Below, piece after piece: positions 41,456 through 48,616 of a DNA stretch of 48,616 nt. This DNA comes from Sphaerochaeta sp. (lineage in GTDB: Bacteria; Spirochaetota; Spirochaetia; Sphaerochaetales; Sphaerochaetaceae). The notes below the pieces were generated by a model. That model was not told where the DNA came from and did no database searches. It was given only the letters and a program-made list of their open reading frames with translations. The DNA lies in the NCBI GenBank assembly GCA_016342655.1, contig JAEINL010000022.1, forward strand, positions 1-48,616. Direction: 5' to 3'. Every line of letters begins with the position of its first letter. The first letter of the stretch is position 1. The translations under genes were made by a program, and so were the position numbers.

Positions 41456-41472
41456 GTCAATGTAGAGCCTTC
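41443..41472 (-). terminator. Terminator of the cysS-sigma-anti-sigma operon
   Basis: Perfect 12-bp stem (41443-41454 with 41461-41472), 6-base loop, 28 bases after the anti-sigma stop. The downstream U-tract is poor (TCAATTCT), so read-through into valS is possible. Confidence 0.65.
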
Positions 41473-41499
41473 AGCGAGGGGAAACAAGGAGGCAAAGCA

Positions 41500-42036
41500 C
41501 TATTCTAAAGGCGTAACCGCCTTTACTTCCAGCGTAACTGCATACCCCATTGCATCAAGATGCTGCACTATCTGCTCCAAGGAAAAAGAATCTAGGGTGA
41601 CACTCTGTGTGTCCGAAACCTGACGGACATTAGCACTGTCCATAGGGGTAGCTATGCCAGGAAGGATATCCTGGGCTTGGCTTGCATTGGTGCCGAAAAG
41701 GACAAAAGACCCAATGAACACCACAACAAAAGCAGCAGCAGTTGTCATCAGAGCAGGAACAAGTCTGACTTGAACTTTCTTACGAAAAATATGCATCTTC
41801 TTGTCTTTCATGGGAAACCTGCTTTTTTCAAAAAAGGCAAGAACCCTTTCCTGCCTCAGACTGATATCCTCATCAGAAAGGATAGCAGAAGCTATACGCT
41901 GTTGCAGCTGTCTCAGCTGGTCCAGACGCTGTCTGCACGCATTGCAATATCCTAGATGTTCCTCAACCTGTGTTCTCCATGGCTCATCAAGCTCACCATC
42001 AAGATAGGTATTCAGCAATTCATCATCTACACACAT
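41500..42036 (-). CDS. Anti-sigma factor with zinc-binding domain
   Basis: Membrane-anchored inhibitor of the ECF sigma factor encoded just upstream. Residues ~1-45 are a cytoplasmic zf-HC2 domain with HLGYCNAC (H-x3-C-x2-C). A basic stretch and one membrane helix (LVPALMTTAAAFVVVFIGSFVLF near 91-113) follow, then ~65 periplasmic residues that presumably sense envelope state. Total 178 residues. CAGGAG is six bases before the ATG, three bases after the sigma gene. The signal is unknown. Confidence 0.9.
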   Translation of the reverse strand: MCVDDELLNTYLDGELDEPWRTQVEEHLGYCNACRQRLDQLRQLQQRIASAILSDEDISLRQERVLAFFEKSRFPMKDKKMHIFRKKVQVRLVPALMTTAAAFVVVFIGSFVLFGTNASQAQDILPGIATPMDSANVRQVSDTQSVTLDSFSLEQIVQHLDAMGYAVTLEVKAVTPLE

Positions 42037-42039
42037 AGG

Positions 42040-42558
42040 CTACTCCTGGGTAAGCAGTGACTCAAGCATCTTTCGTGCCCTATACACTCTCACCTTCACA
42101 TTACTTTCGGAAATGTGCAAAACCTGGGCAATCTGTTTGTAGTCCATATCCGTATACTCCTTCATCACTATGACAAGGCGAAACTTCTCTGGAAGCTGGT
42201 CTATCGCATCCTGAACCTGCTTACGGGTCTCTTTTTCAATAAGGACCTGTTCGCCTCCATTTGGATTGGAGTGGGAAGAAGGATACTTCTTCAGCTTGTC
42301 AACCATCATCATCTCACGCGATTTTCGCTTCACCTGATTGATGGCCAAATTCTTCGATACCCTAATGAGCCAATACTTGGCATCATTAAGGGAGGGAAAA
42401 GCCATGCCCTTGTCAAAAAACCTGATAAAAGCTTCTTGGCAAATCTCTTCAGCAAGATCCTGATTATTGGTGACGTGGTATACTACACGCATCAAAACCG
42501 GGAAAACCTGCTCATAAACTTGCTTGAACGCCTGCTCATCGTTGCTCTGTATTTCCAT
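42040..42558 (-). CDS. ECF-type RNA polymerase sigma factor
   Basis: A 172-residue extracytoplasmic-function sigma factor. Region 2 spans ~8-75 (YHVTNNQDLAEEICQEAFIR, then YWLIRVSKNLAINQVKR) and region 4 ~112-168 (LPEKFRLVIVMKEYTDMDY, then ISESNVKVRVYRARKML). It would direct polymerase to envelope-stress-type genes when the adjacent anti-sigma releases it. It starts 27 bases after cysS with no clear ribosome site and ends three bases before the anti-sigma gene. Confidence 0.94.
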   Translation of the reverse strand: MEIQSNDEQAFKQVYEQVFPVLMRVVYHVTNNQDLAEEICQEAFIRFFDKGMAFPSLNDAKYWLIRVSKNLAINQVKRKSREMMMVDKLKKYPSSHSNPNGGEQVLIEKETRKQVQDAIDQLPEKFRLVIVMKEYTDMDYKQIAQVLHISESNVKVRVYRARKMLESLLTQE

Positions 42559-42585
42559 ATCTTTAACAACTCACTGGTAACCAAG

Positions 42586-44007
42586 TTACATCTTTTTTTC
42601 CAAAGAGGGCCCAGAGGCTGTATCTTTGACAAGGTAGCCCAACGCATCCAACTCTTCCCTAATCCTATCTGAAAGGGTCCAGTCTTTTGCCAGTTTGGCT
42701 TCCGTTCGCTTCTTTAGGAGCTCTAGCACCACAGGATCATCAATGACCTCAACGGGGGGGACTTGCAAGGTTGCAAACCCAAGGCCGAAGACCTGATCAA
42801 AGCTTAGGACCAAGGAGTATTTCTCATCAAAGGACAGCCCATCATCCTTGAGAACGCCCCACAGGTCTGCAAGGCATCGTGGGGTGTTGAGGTCATTCTG
42901 AATATGAGTAGTGAAGGCCTCCTGGTAATCGAGAGCCTTTTGGCTCTCCAGTACAACCAAATGAGCACCTTCCCTCTTGAGGGCGATGATGCGGTCACAC
43001 ACATTTTTCCTAGCAGTCTTGGCAGTAACCATGGAGTCAAAGGAGAACTTCAGCTGGCTACGGTAGTGCCCTCCAAGGCAGAAAAACCGGTAGTCCATCG
43101 GGTCATATCCCTTTTTCTTCAGAAACTCAAGAGTAAGGAACTCCCCTTTGCTCTTGCTCATCTTGCCGGTCTCATCAAGCAGGAACTCCCCATGCAACCA
43201 ATATTTCACCCAGGGTTTCTTCCCACTGGCAGCCTCACTCTGGGCTATCTCATTGGTATGGTGGACCGGAATGGCATCGATACCGCCGCAGTGGATGTCA
43301 AATTGCTCGCCAAGATAGTGCATGCTCATCGCCGAGCACTCTATGTGCCAGCCGGGGAAGCCTTTTCCCCAGGGAGAATCCCACATCATTGACTGTGCCC
43401 CAAACTTGCTTTTAGTAAACCAGAGGACGAAGTCCTTGTTGTTCCTCTTATTGCTGTCCTGATCAACATCATCCCGAACTGCAGTGCGTAAACTTTCAAG
43501 GTCAAGCTTTGCAAGCTTGCCGTAGTCATCGATGGAATCGATGCTGAAGTAGACATTGCCACCGCTAACATAGGTATGCCCACGTTTCTCCAGGCGCTCG
43601 ATGAGGGCGATCATCTGGGGGATGTGCTCAGTCGCCTTACAGGTAACCGCAGGGTGTATCATCCCCAGCTGGTCAAAGTCACTGAAGAAAGCCTTGGTGT
43701 AGTATTCAGCAATATCCCAGACTGTCTTCTTGGTCTTGTGGGCCATCTTCTCTAGCTTGTCCTCACCTTCATCACCATCATCGGTAAGGTGTCCGACATC
43801 TGTTATGTTCATGACGTGTCTGACGGAATATCCTGCAAAAAGAAGGGTCCGCTTCAAAAGGTCTTCAAAAAGAAACGTCCTGAGATTCCCGATATGTGCA
43901 TAGTTGTAAACAGTCGGTCCGCATGTATATAATCCAACTTCCTTTTCGTCGATAGGTTCAAATTTTTCTATATTGCGACTCATTGTATTGTATAGGGAAA
44001 CTGGCAT
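42586..44007 (-). CDS. cysS: Cysteinyl-tRNA synthetase
   Basis: Class I synthetase charging tRNA-Cys, 473 residues. VGLYTCGPTVYNYAHIGNLR holds the zinc-ligand Cys and the HIGH-like HIGN; GKMSKSKGEFLTL is the KMSKS loop; GWHIECSAMSMHYLG and HHTNEIAQSEA add the other zinc ligands. I start at ATG 44007 after AAAGGAG; a longer frame from 44085 covers what the promoter at 44068-44096 shows to be untranscribed or leader. It heads an operon with the ECF sigma and anti-sigma genes. Confidence 0.96.
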   Translation of the reverse strand: MPVSLYNTMSRNIEKFEPIDEKEVGLYTCGPTVYNYAHIGNLRTFLFEDLLKRTLLFAGYSVRHVMNITDVGHLTDDGDEGEDKLEKMAHKTKKTVWDIAEYYTKAFFSDFDQLGMIHPAVTCKATEHIPQMIALIERLEKRGHTYVSGGNVYFSIDSIDDYGKLAKLDLESLRTAVRDDVDQDSNKRNNKDFVLWFTKSKFGAQSMMWDSPWGKGFPGWHIECSAMSMHYLGEQFDIHCGGIDAIPVHHTNEIAQSEAASGKKPWVKYWLHGEFLLDETGKMSKSKGEFLTLEFLKKKGYDPMDYRFFCLGGHYRSQLKFSFDSMVTAKTARKNVCDRIIALKREGAHLVVLESQKALDYQEAFTTHIQNDLNTPRCLADLWGVLKDDGLSFDEKYSLVLSFDQVFGLGFATLQVPPVEVIDDPVVLELLKKRTEAKLAKDWTLSDRIREELDALGYLVKDTASGPSLEKKM

Positions 44008-44023
44008 TGAGAGCTCCTTTAGG

Positions 44024-44052
44024 TTGCCCACCCCAGAAAAAGGGGGTAAGAT
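44024..44052 (+). promoter_or_regulatory. murB promoter, predicted leaderless
   Basis: TTGCCC (44024-44029), 17-bp spacer, TAAGAT (44047-44052), six bases to the murB ATG. GGGGG at 44042-44046 is a possible but too distant SD. Confidence 0.52.
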
Positions 44053-44058
44053 ATCTCT

Positions 44059-44976
44059 ATGCCTATCAATGTACGCAATAGCCATGAAAAAATCAACCTT
44101 GAAGAACTGCTGGTTCAGAACCTTTCCCTTTCCCCTTATTCCTCGATCAACACAGGAGGAAAAGCGGATTTGGCGGCCTATCCAACTGATTTTGAAGAAT
44201 TACGGGCTCTGCTCGCCTATGCAAATAGTCAAGGTTTGCCAATTACTGTGCTCGGGGGTATGACCAATTCCTTGATCAGCGACCAGGGAATAGAAGGCCT
44301 TACCATCCTGACCACACACCTGGCTCGCAGACATGTGCAAGGCGAGATGTTCTGCGTACGAACAGGGCTTTCCCTCGATCGTACCATCGACTTTGCCTTG
44401 GAGGCAGGCCTTTCAGGTCTGGAGTTACTCGGAGGCATTCCTGGTAGTGTGGGAGGTGCCATCTATGGCAACGCCGGAGCAAATGGCATGGCAATCGGGG
44501 ACTTGCTCTACTATGTCGACTACATGACCTTCGATGGCAAGCTCCACAGGAAACAGACCCACAATGATGAGTTTTCCTATCGCTGTTCTCCCTTTACAGG
44601 TCTCAAGGACATCATCATCTATGAGGCGGGCTTTAGGCTGAATCCTACCCTACACACCTCTGAAGCCAGAAAGATAAAGGATGAGGTAAAGCACAAACGC
44701 AAAGAGAAGGGGTATTACGAAAATCCAAGCTTAGGAAGCATATTTGCAAACCCCCCAGGCAATTATGCCGGCAAGCTTCTCGAAAGCTGCTCCCTCAGAG
44801 GCAAGAGCGTCGGTGGAGCTATGGTAAGCAACAGGCATTGCAACTTCATCATCAACAGCAATGGCAAAGCAACTTCGCATGATGTCCATGCCTTGCTCAG
44901 TCTCATGCAAAAAGAAGTGTTCCAAAAAACTGGTGTTCAGCTTCGTCCAGAAATCCAGCTCATTGGCCGCTGGTGA
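44059..44976 (+). CDS. murB: UDP-N-acetylenolpyruvoylglucosamine reductase
   Basis: FAD/NADPH enzyme that makes UDP-MurNAc, second committed step of peptidoglycan precursor synthesis. The FAD-binding text YSSINTGGKADLAAYPTDFE, ITVLGGMTNSLIS, and GLELLGGIPGSVGGAIYGNAGANG is classic; the catalytic Ser is in LGSIFANPPG and the late Glu in LRPEIQL. At 305 residues it is complete. The ATG coincides with the predicted transcription start. Its 3' end overlaps the converging envelope gene by 17 bases. Confidence 0.96.
   Translation: MPINVRNSHEKINLEELLVQNLSLSPYSSINTGGKADLAAYPTDFEELRALLAYANSQGLPITVLGGMTNSLISDQGIEGLTILTTHLARRHVQGEMFCVRTGLSLDRTIDFALEAGLSGLELLGGIPGSVGGAIYGNAGANGMAIGDLLYYVDYMTFDGKLHRKQTHNDEFSYRCSPFTGLKDIIIYEAGFRLNPTLHTSEARKIKDEVKHKRKEKGYYENPSLGSIFANPPGNYAGKLLESCSLRGKSVGGAMVSNRHCNFIINSNGKATSHDVHALLSLMQKEVFQKTGVQLRPEIQLIGRW
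44068..44096 (-). promoter_or_regulatory. cysS operon promoter, inside the start of murB
   Basis: Minus strand: TTGATT (44096-44091), 17-bp spacer, TACATT (44073-44068). Transcription would start near 44061, giving a ~54-base leader. The site lies within murB codons 4-13 and faces the murB promoter. Confidence 0.52.
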
Positions 44977-46072
44977 GGGCATACAACAGGGAAAGGGAGA
45001 CTCCCTTGCCCTCACTCTTCTTCAGGCTCCATGTACCTATCCCTTTGCCCATAGCAACCGAATCGCTCAGGGTTATCTCATAGCCCGCCTCAGTATAGGA
45101 TAAGGTTGCCTTGTACAGGACCATCGAGAAGGTGTAAAGCCCTTTCATATCAATCAAAGAATCCCGAATCACCCCGTACCGAGCTGACATTTGGAAAAAA
45201 GAGCCTTTCCACGTTGCCTGCAATATTACAGACCCCACTTCTGTGCCCCTGGACTTGAACTCATAGGTATCGGAGAAGAAAAAGCCCAGGTATCCTGTTC
45301 TCAGAAAAATCTTCACCTCAGAGCTTTGCTTTCTCTTGCGCATGGTAGAGAATCCCCCATAGGTTGGTTTGGGACCAAACCAATCCTCCATCACAAAGGA
45401 GGCTTGCACTGTTTTGCTCTGAAGATTAAGAAAGATTGAATATCTAGAGGGATAAGAATCCTCCCCATAGGCAAAGCTCACTTTTGATGATCCATACGTG
45501 CAGGAGGAAGAGAAAAACACCTCCAGTCCTTTCACAGGGGTAAAGAGCAACTCTGATCGCAGGGCGAGGGTGGAAGATTCCAGAAAGACCTTACCTGCAA
45601 CAGCCCACCTAGAGTGTTGTGCCCCCCACTCTGTCTGGAAAGAAGAGGCCTCCTGTCCCCTCTGTATCCAAGCCAGGGCGGATAGTTTTCCTCTTTTTAG
45701 GGTATGTTCATACCCTATTGCCCACTTTTCATTTTTCCCAAGGACCAAGGCGAAGGCTTGCTCTTTTATTTGGTACAGCAAGCCCTGTTCACGCAAGAAT
45801 AAGGGTAACAAGGCATACCCCTGCCAAAATCCTGCATATCCCAAACTTACAGAAGAGCCACCAAAGACAATCTTGAAACGTGGCGGGAGCATTATGAGTT
45901 GTTCGTCAGAGCCTGAGAAGCTCAGTTGGCCGGAGAAAAAACTTGTCTGCCCGTGTTGATCAAAGGAAAGTGCATAGTGCTTTTCCTGAGGGAACATTGC
46001 AAGAGCAAGATTGCTTGTAGCAGGGAGAGAGCACAGTAACGCTAGGAGATACACGAACAGAAGTTTCCTCAT
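44960..46072 (-). CDS. Secreted beta-rich envelope protein of unknown function
   Basis: A 370-residue protein with a signal peptide (MRKLLFVYLLALLCSLPATS) and a body of alternating strands: AMFPQEKHYALSFDQHGQTS, SVSLGYAGFWQGYALL, GYEHTLKRGKLSALAWIQRG and many Tyr/Phe/Ser pairs. It looks like an outer-membrane barrel, although it ends without the terminal aromatic residue. No family recognised. The start may be Met 46078 or 46072; the second gives the cleaner signal. No ribosome site or promoter is evident. Its 3' end lies over the last 17 bases of murB. Confidence 0.72.
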   Translation of the reverse strand: MRKLLFVYLLALLCSLPATSNLALAMFPQEKHYALSFDQHGQTSFFSGQLSFSGSDEQLIMLPPRFKIVFGGSSVSLGYAGFWQGYALLPLFLREQGLLYQIKEQAFALVLGKNEKWAIGYEHTLKRGKLSALAWIQRGQEASSFQTEWGAQHSRWAVAGKVFLESSTLALRSELLFTPVKGLEVFFSSSCTYGSSKVSFAYGEDSYPSRYSIFLNLQSKTVQASFVMEDWFGPKPTYGGFSTMRKRKQSSEVKIFLRTGYLGFFFSDTYEFKSRGTEVGSVILQATWKGSFFQMSARYGVIRDSLIDMKGLYTFSMVLYKATLSYTEAGYEITLSDSVAMGKGIGTWSLKKSEGKGVSLSLLYALTSGQ

Positions 46073-46131
46073 ATGCATAAAGAAATGGGGCCTAGCCTTT
46101 TGCTTCAGTTGATTAATCCTTGGGTAAGTGG

Positions 46132-46160
46132 TTTACTGTCGTGGGACTTATTTCTTATAA
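46132..46160 (+). promoter_or_regulatory. ackA promoter
   Basis: TTTACT (46132-46137), 17-bp spacer, TTATAA (46155-46160); leader ~28 bases with AGGAG. Confidence 0.48.
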
Positions 46161-46194
46161 AGAGCATAATTTTTAAACAATATAGGAGTCTTTC

Positions 46195-47532
46195 ATGGTA
46201 ATTCTAACCTTGAACTGTGGCAGTTCGTCTGCCAAGTACCAAGTGTATGACTGGGAAAACAAGGATATTCTGGCTGTCGGTGTGGTAGAGCGCATTGGCT
46301 TGGAGTATTCGACCATCGAACACAAAGCAACTGGTAACGGTGAGTACCGTACCAAGTTCTCATCTCCCACCCATAAGGAAGCTATAGAGCTTATCATCAG
46401 GATGCTTCTTGATTCTGACTACGGAGTCATCAAGAGCCTTTCTGAAATCGGGGCAGTTGGTCACCGGGTCCTCCATGGTGGTGAGGTGTTCAAGCAGTCT
46501 GCTCTGATAACCGATGATGTCGTCGAGAAGCTGAAATCCGTCATCGCACTCGGTCCTTTGCACATGCCTGCAAACATCATGGGAATTGAGGCTGCCCGCA
46601 AGGCGATGCCCAATGTTCCTCAGGCAATAGTCCTCGACACCGCTTGGCACCAGACCATGCCACCAGAAGCCTTTATGTATGCGGTCCCTTATGAATGGTA
46701 CACCGACTACAACGTGCGTCGCTACGGCTTCCACGGAACCAGTCACCTCTACTGCGCAAAGCGTGCAGCAGTTCTCTTGGGCAAGGAAAACAAGGATACC
46801 AACGTAATCATCTGTCACATTGGTAACGGTGCTTCAATCTGTGCTGTAAAGAATGGCGTCTGCGTCGATACCTCCATGGGTCTTACCCCTCTGGAAGGTC
46901 TCATCATGGGTTCCCGTTCTGGTGACTTAGACCCTGCCATCATACCCTATATGATGAACAATACCGGTATGTCAGCCCAAGAGATGGATAGCACGCTCAA
47001 CAAGAAAAGCGGACTCATCGGCATTTGTGGCAGAAGTGACCGCCGTGATGTGCGCAAGGCAGCCCATGAAGGCGACCAGAAAGCCCAGCTGAGCATTGAT
47101 ATGGAGTGCCGTCGCCTCGCCAAGTACATCGGTAGCTATGCCACCTTGCTTGAAGGTCGTATAGATGCGATTGTCTTTACTGCAGGAGTCGGTGAGATGG
47201 CTCCCCACATCCGTAAGGGCGCCTGCAAGGGTCTTGAAGTCATCGGAGCAAAGCTAGACCAACACAAGAATGAGGTCAGTTTCTGCCGCAACGGCGAGTT
47301 TGAGATTAGCACTGACGACTCTGCTGTAAAGATCTTTGTCATCCCCACCGATGAGGAGCTGGTCATGACCGAGGATGCCTTCGCCCTGATGGAAGGTACC
47401 TACGACATCCATACCAACTTCCACTACACATTCGAGAATAAGGATTATAAGAATTTGAGCAGGGAACGTGATCTTGTCCTGAACATGCAGAAGGATCCTG
47501 AATTGAAAGATATTCTTGCTCTGCCCCGGTAA
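46195..47532 (+). CDS. ackA: Acetate kinase
   Basis: Converts acetyl phosphate and ADP to acetate and ATP, the last step of acetate fermentation. ILTLNCGSSSAKYQVYD at 3-19, VGHRVLHGGE, FHGTSHLY near 180, ICHIGNGASICAVKNG and VFTAGVGEMAPHIRKG mark the ASKHA fold and active site. At 445 residues it is ~45 longer than the E. coli enzyme, with an extended C terminus (VLNMQKDPELKDILALPR). AGGAG precedes the ATG. No pta is adjacent. It is flanked by its own promoter and terminator. Confidence 0.97.
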   Translation: MVILTLNCGSSSAKYQVYDWENKDILAVGVVERIGLEYSTIEHKATGNGEYRTKFSSPTHKEAIELIIRMLLDSDYGVIKSLSEIGAVGHRVLHGGEVFKQSALITDDVVEKLKSVIALGPLHMPANIMGIEAARKAMPNVPQAIVLDTAWHQTMPPEAFMYAVPYEWYTDYNVRRYGFHGTSHLYCAKRAAVLLGKENKDTNVIICHIGNGASICAVKNGVCVDTSMGLTPLEGLIMGSRSGDLDPAIIPYMMNNTGMSAQEMDSTLNKKSGLIGICGRSDRRDVRKAAHEGDQKAQLSIDMECRRLAKYIGSYATLLEGRIDAIVFTAGVGEMAPHIRKGACKGLEVIGAKLDQHKNEVSFCRNGEFEISTDDSAVKIFVIPTDEELVMTEDAFALMEGTYDIHTNFHYTFENKDYKNLSRERDLVLNMQKDPELKDILALPR

Positions 47533-47599
47533 GGGACACTACGAGAACATAGAAAACCATGCTGTATAGTTTCCAATGTATATAGTAATACTATTGAGG

Positions 47600-47636
47600 G
47601 AGAAAGGACGCTCAGGCGTCCTTTCTCTTTGCTTCT
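47600..47636 (+). terminator. ackA terminator
   Basis: Perfect 12-bp stem GAGAAAGGACGC (47600-47611) with GCGTCCTTTCTC (47616-47627), loop TCAG, then TTTGCTTCTTTG. The strongest terminator in the window. Confidence 0.88.
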
Positions 47637-47702
47637 TTGCTTACTGGAATCTTCAATTTCAGGTTGTGTGTTTACAGCCTTGGAAGTCATACACTCAAAT
47701 AC

Positions 47703-48569
47703 TCATTTTCGCCAAATGGTAGCAACAAATTTGTTTCCTTGTTTGTCATCTGTAAACTCAATATCAGGATATGCTTCAAGAGCACGCATTATCCCGGAGC
47801 CATATCCTCGATACGGGAGAATATGATTGGCGAATGAAGCTAAGACAGGGTTTCTGGCATTTGAATTTCCTGCTTTGATATTTTCAACTGTCAATCGATT
47901 TGGCAGCGACCCCGGGCTGATAATTTCAACACGATTGGAAAAAACAAATACTTTTATCGGAGAAGATAGTAAATAATCGCGATGCACGAGAGCATTTGCA
48001 ACCAACTCTTCTAGGACAATCCTAGGGATCTCGGGATTACCCAGGCTATTGACACCCATATCCTCTTGTATATGTTTGATATTACTCAAAATAAAACTTA
48101 TTGTCTGCTGATATATGTCACCTATCTTTCCTGTGATATCACGGCTATCCAGATAGGTCTGAGAAGTTAGGGAGGTTCCAGGAAAACTCCCTGCTTTCAC
48201 GGTGAACTCTGGATACTTAATCGAAGGATTGCCGCCAAACAATAAGGCACCGGCCAAATTCAACATGCCATTTTTTCCCAGATTCATGTTGGCGATTATC
48301 GAATCCAAAGGCAAAGAAGCATCCATGAGTGAATCACCATACCGTTTTTCAAAAAACTGCTTAAAATAGTCAAAATCCAAGTCAGATATCGTCATGGTAG
48401 GAGTTATGGTTTCGTCGGCATGAATCAAGCCTGAAAATTGGAATAATCTCTGTATTTCTTCGCGGGCAGTTGCCCTTCTCTTATCAGCGCCACTTTTTAC
48501 CCAAAACACCCCTGCATTATCGTGATAGGGTTTATTGACGTGAGCATCAAACCAAATACACCATAACAA
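47703..48569 (-). pseudogene. 5'-truncated AlbA/RecG-like (ATP-binding) regulator
   Basis: 288 residues of a protein family joining an AlbA_2 DNA-binding domain to a GHKL-like C-terminal domain. The reading opens in the last part of AlbA_2 (NKPYHDNAGVFWVKSG, then KRRATAREEI) and continues with RIVLEELVANALVHRDYL, VEIISPGSLPNRLTVENI and the GYGSGIMRALEAYPDIEF box. The first ~120 residues, including the AlbA core, are missing: the frame is closed by TAG at 48579-48581 and neither other frame to the window edge restores it. It may be a decayed accessory gene, or be frameshifted just at the edge. Confidence 0.62.
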
Positions 48570-48616
48570 AATTCTCGACTATCCCCTAGCATGGGTCTAC
48601 GGAGGATAGGAAATGG

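Noticed and set aside
41393..41499. T-box or other tRNA-sensing leader before valS
   Set aside because: The leader is about 30 bases with no T-box core; the hairpin present belongs upstream of the promoter.
44008..44085. N-terminal extension of CysS from 44085
   Set aside because: CysS homologues begin near MPVSLYNT; AAAGGAG precedes ATG 44007 and the predicted promoter starts transcription after 44085 on the minus strand.

Overview
The window looks like chromosomal DNA of a fermentative Gram-negative bacterium, most likely a spirochaete of the Sphaerochaeta type. The base composition is moderate. There is a K+-dependent membrane pyrophosphatase, acetate kinase and carbamate kinase (substrate-level ATP), several secreted beta-rich outer-membrane-like proteins, a small histone-H1-like protein and dense short operons on both strands. 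The taxon is an inference from gene content; no rRNA or tRNA gene, CRISPR array or intact insertion sequence was seen.

Layout: 1-340, a decayed Fic-family gene with a palindromic upstream region; 393-4354, a three-gene ABC importer operon (binding protein, fused permease, ATPase; minus strand); 4472-8101, a secreted protein, the pyrophosphatase and an internally duplicated unknown protein; 8218-14389, an HD phosphohydrolase, TtcA and two large secreted proteins, one a FecR-repeat-barrel protein; 14453-19122, mutL converging on a lipid/nucleotide-related operon; 19163-22134, serA-serC-lrp and rpsU; 22148-27959, recO-recJ, an Lnb-like DUF4105 protein, a LemA-like protein and arcC; 28173-30286, an accessory patch with a PD-(D/E)XK protein and a DUF4143 ATPase remnant; 30306-36929, a queuosine-precursor transporter, the lon-U32-unknown-glycosyltransferase operon and the histone-like gene; 37132-38654, a scrambled accessory patch with a dehydrogenase remnant, a live relBE-like pair and duplicated pieces of relB and of the valS end; 38738-47636, valS, cysS-ECF sigma-anti-sigma, murB, an envelope protein and ackA; 47703-48569, a 5'-truncated AlbA/RecG-like gene.

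The most striking pattern is regulatory. Five genes (the 147-residue secreted protein, the HD protein, mutL, the DUF4105 protein and murB) have a sigma-70-type promoter with a 17-bp spacer whose -10 hexamer ends 6-7 bases before the start codon, and little or no usable Shine-Dalgarno sequence, which predicts leaderless mRNAs. Other genes here (rpsU, serA, arcC, valS, hppA) have normal leaders and ribosome sites, so two modes of initiation seem to coexist. The second notable structure is the relBE/valS region, where a 67-bp perfect direct repeat and a relB-relE'-valS' chimera record a tandem duplication followed by a microhomology deletion. Convergent genes overlap tail to tail in three places (mutL, DUF4105/LemA, murB), so the genome is very compact.
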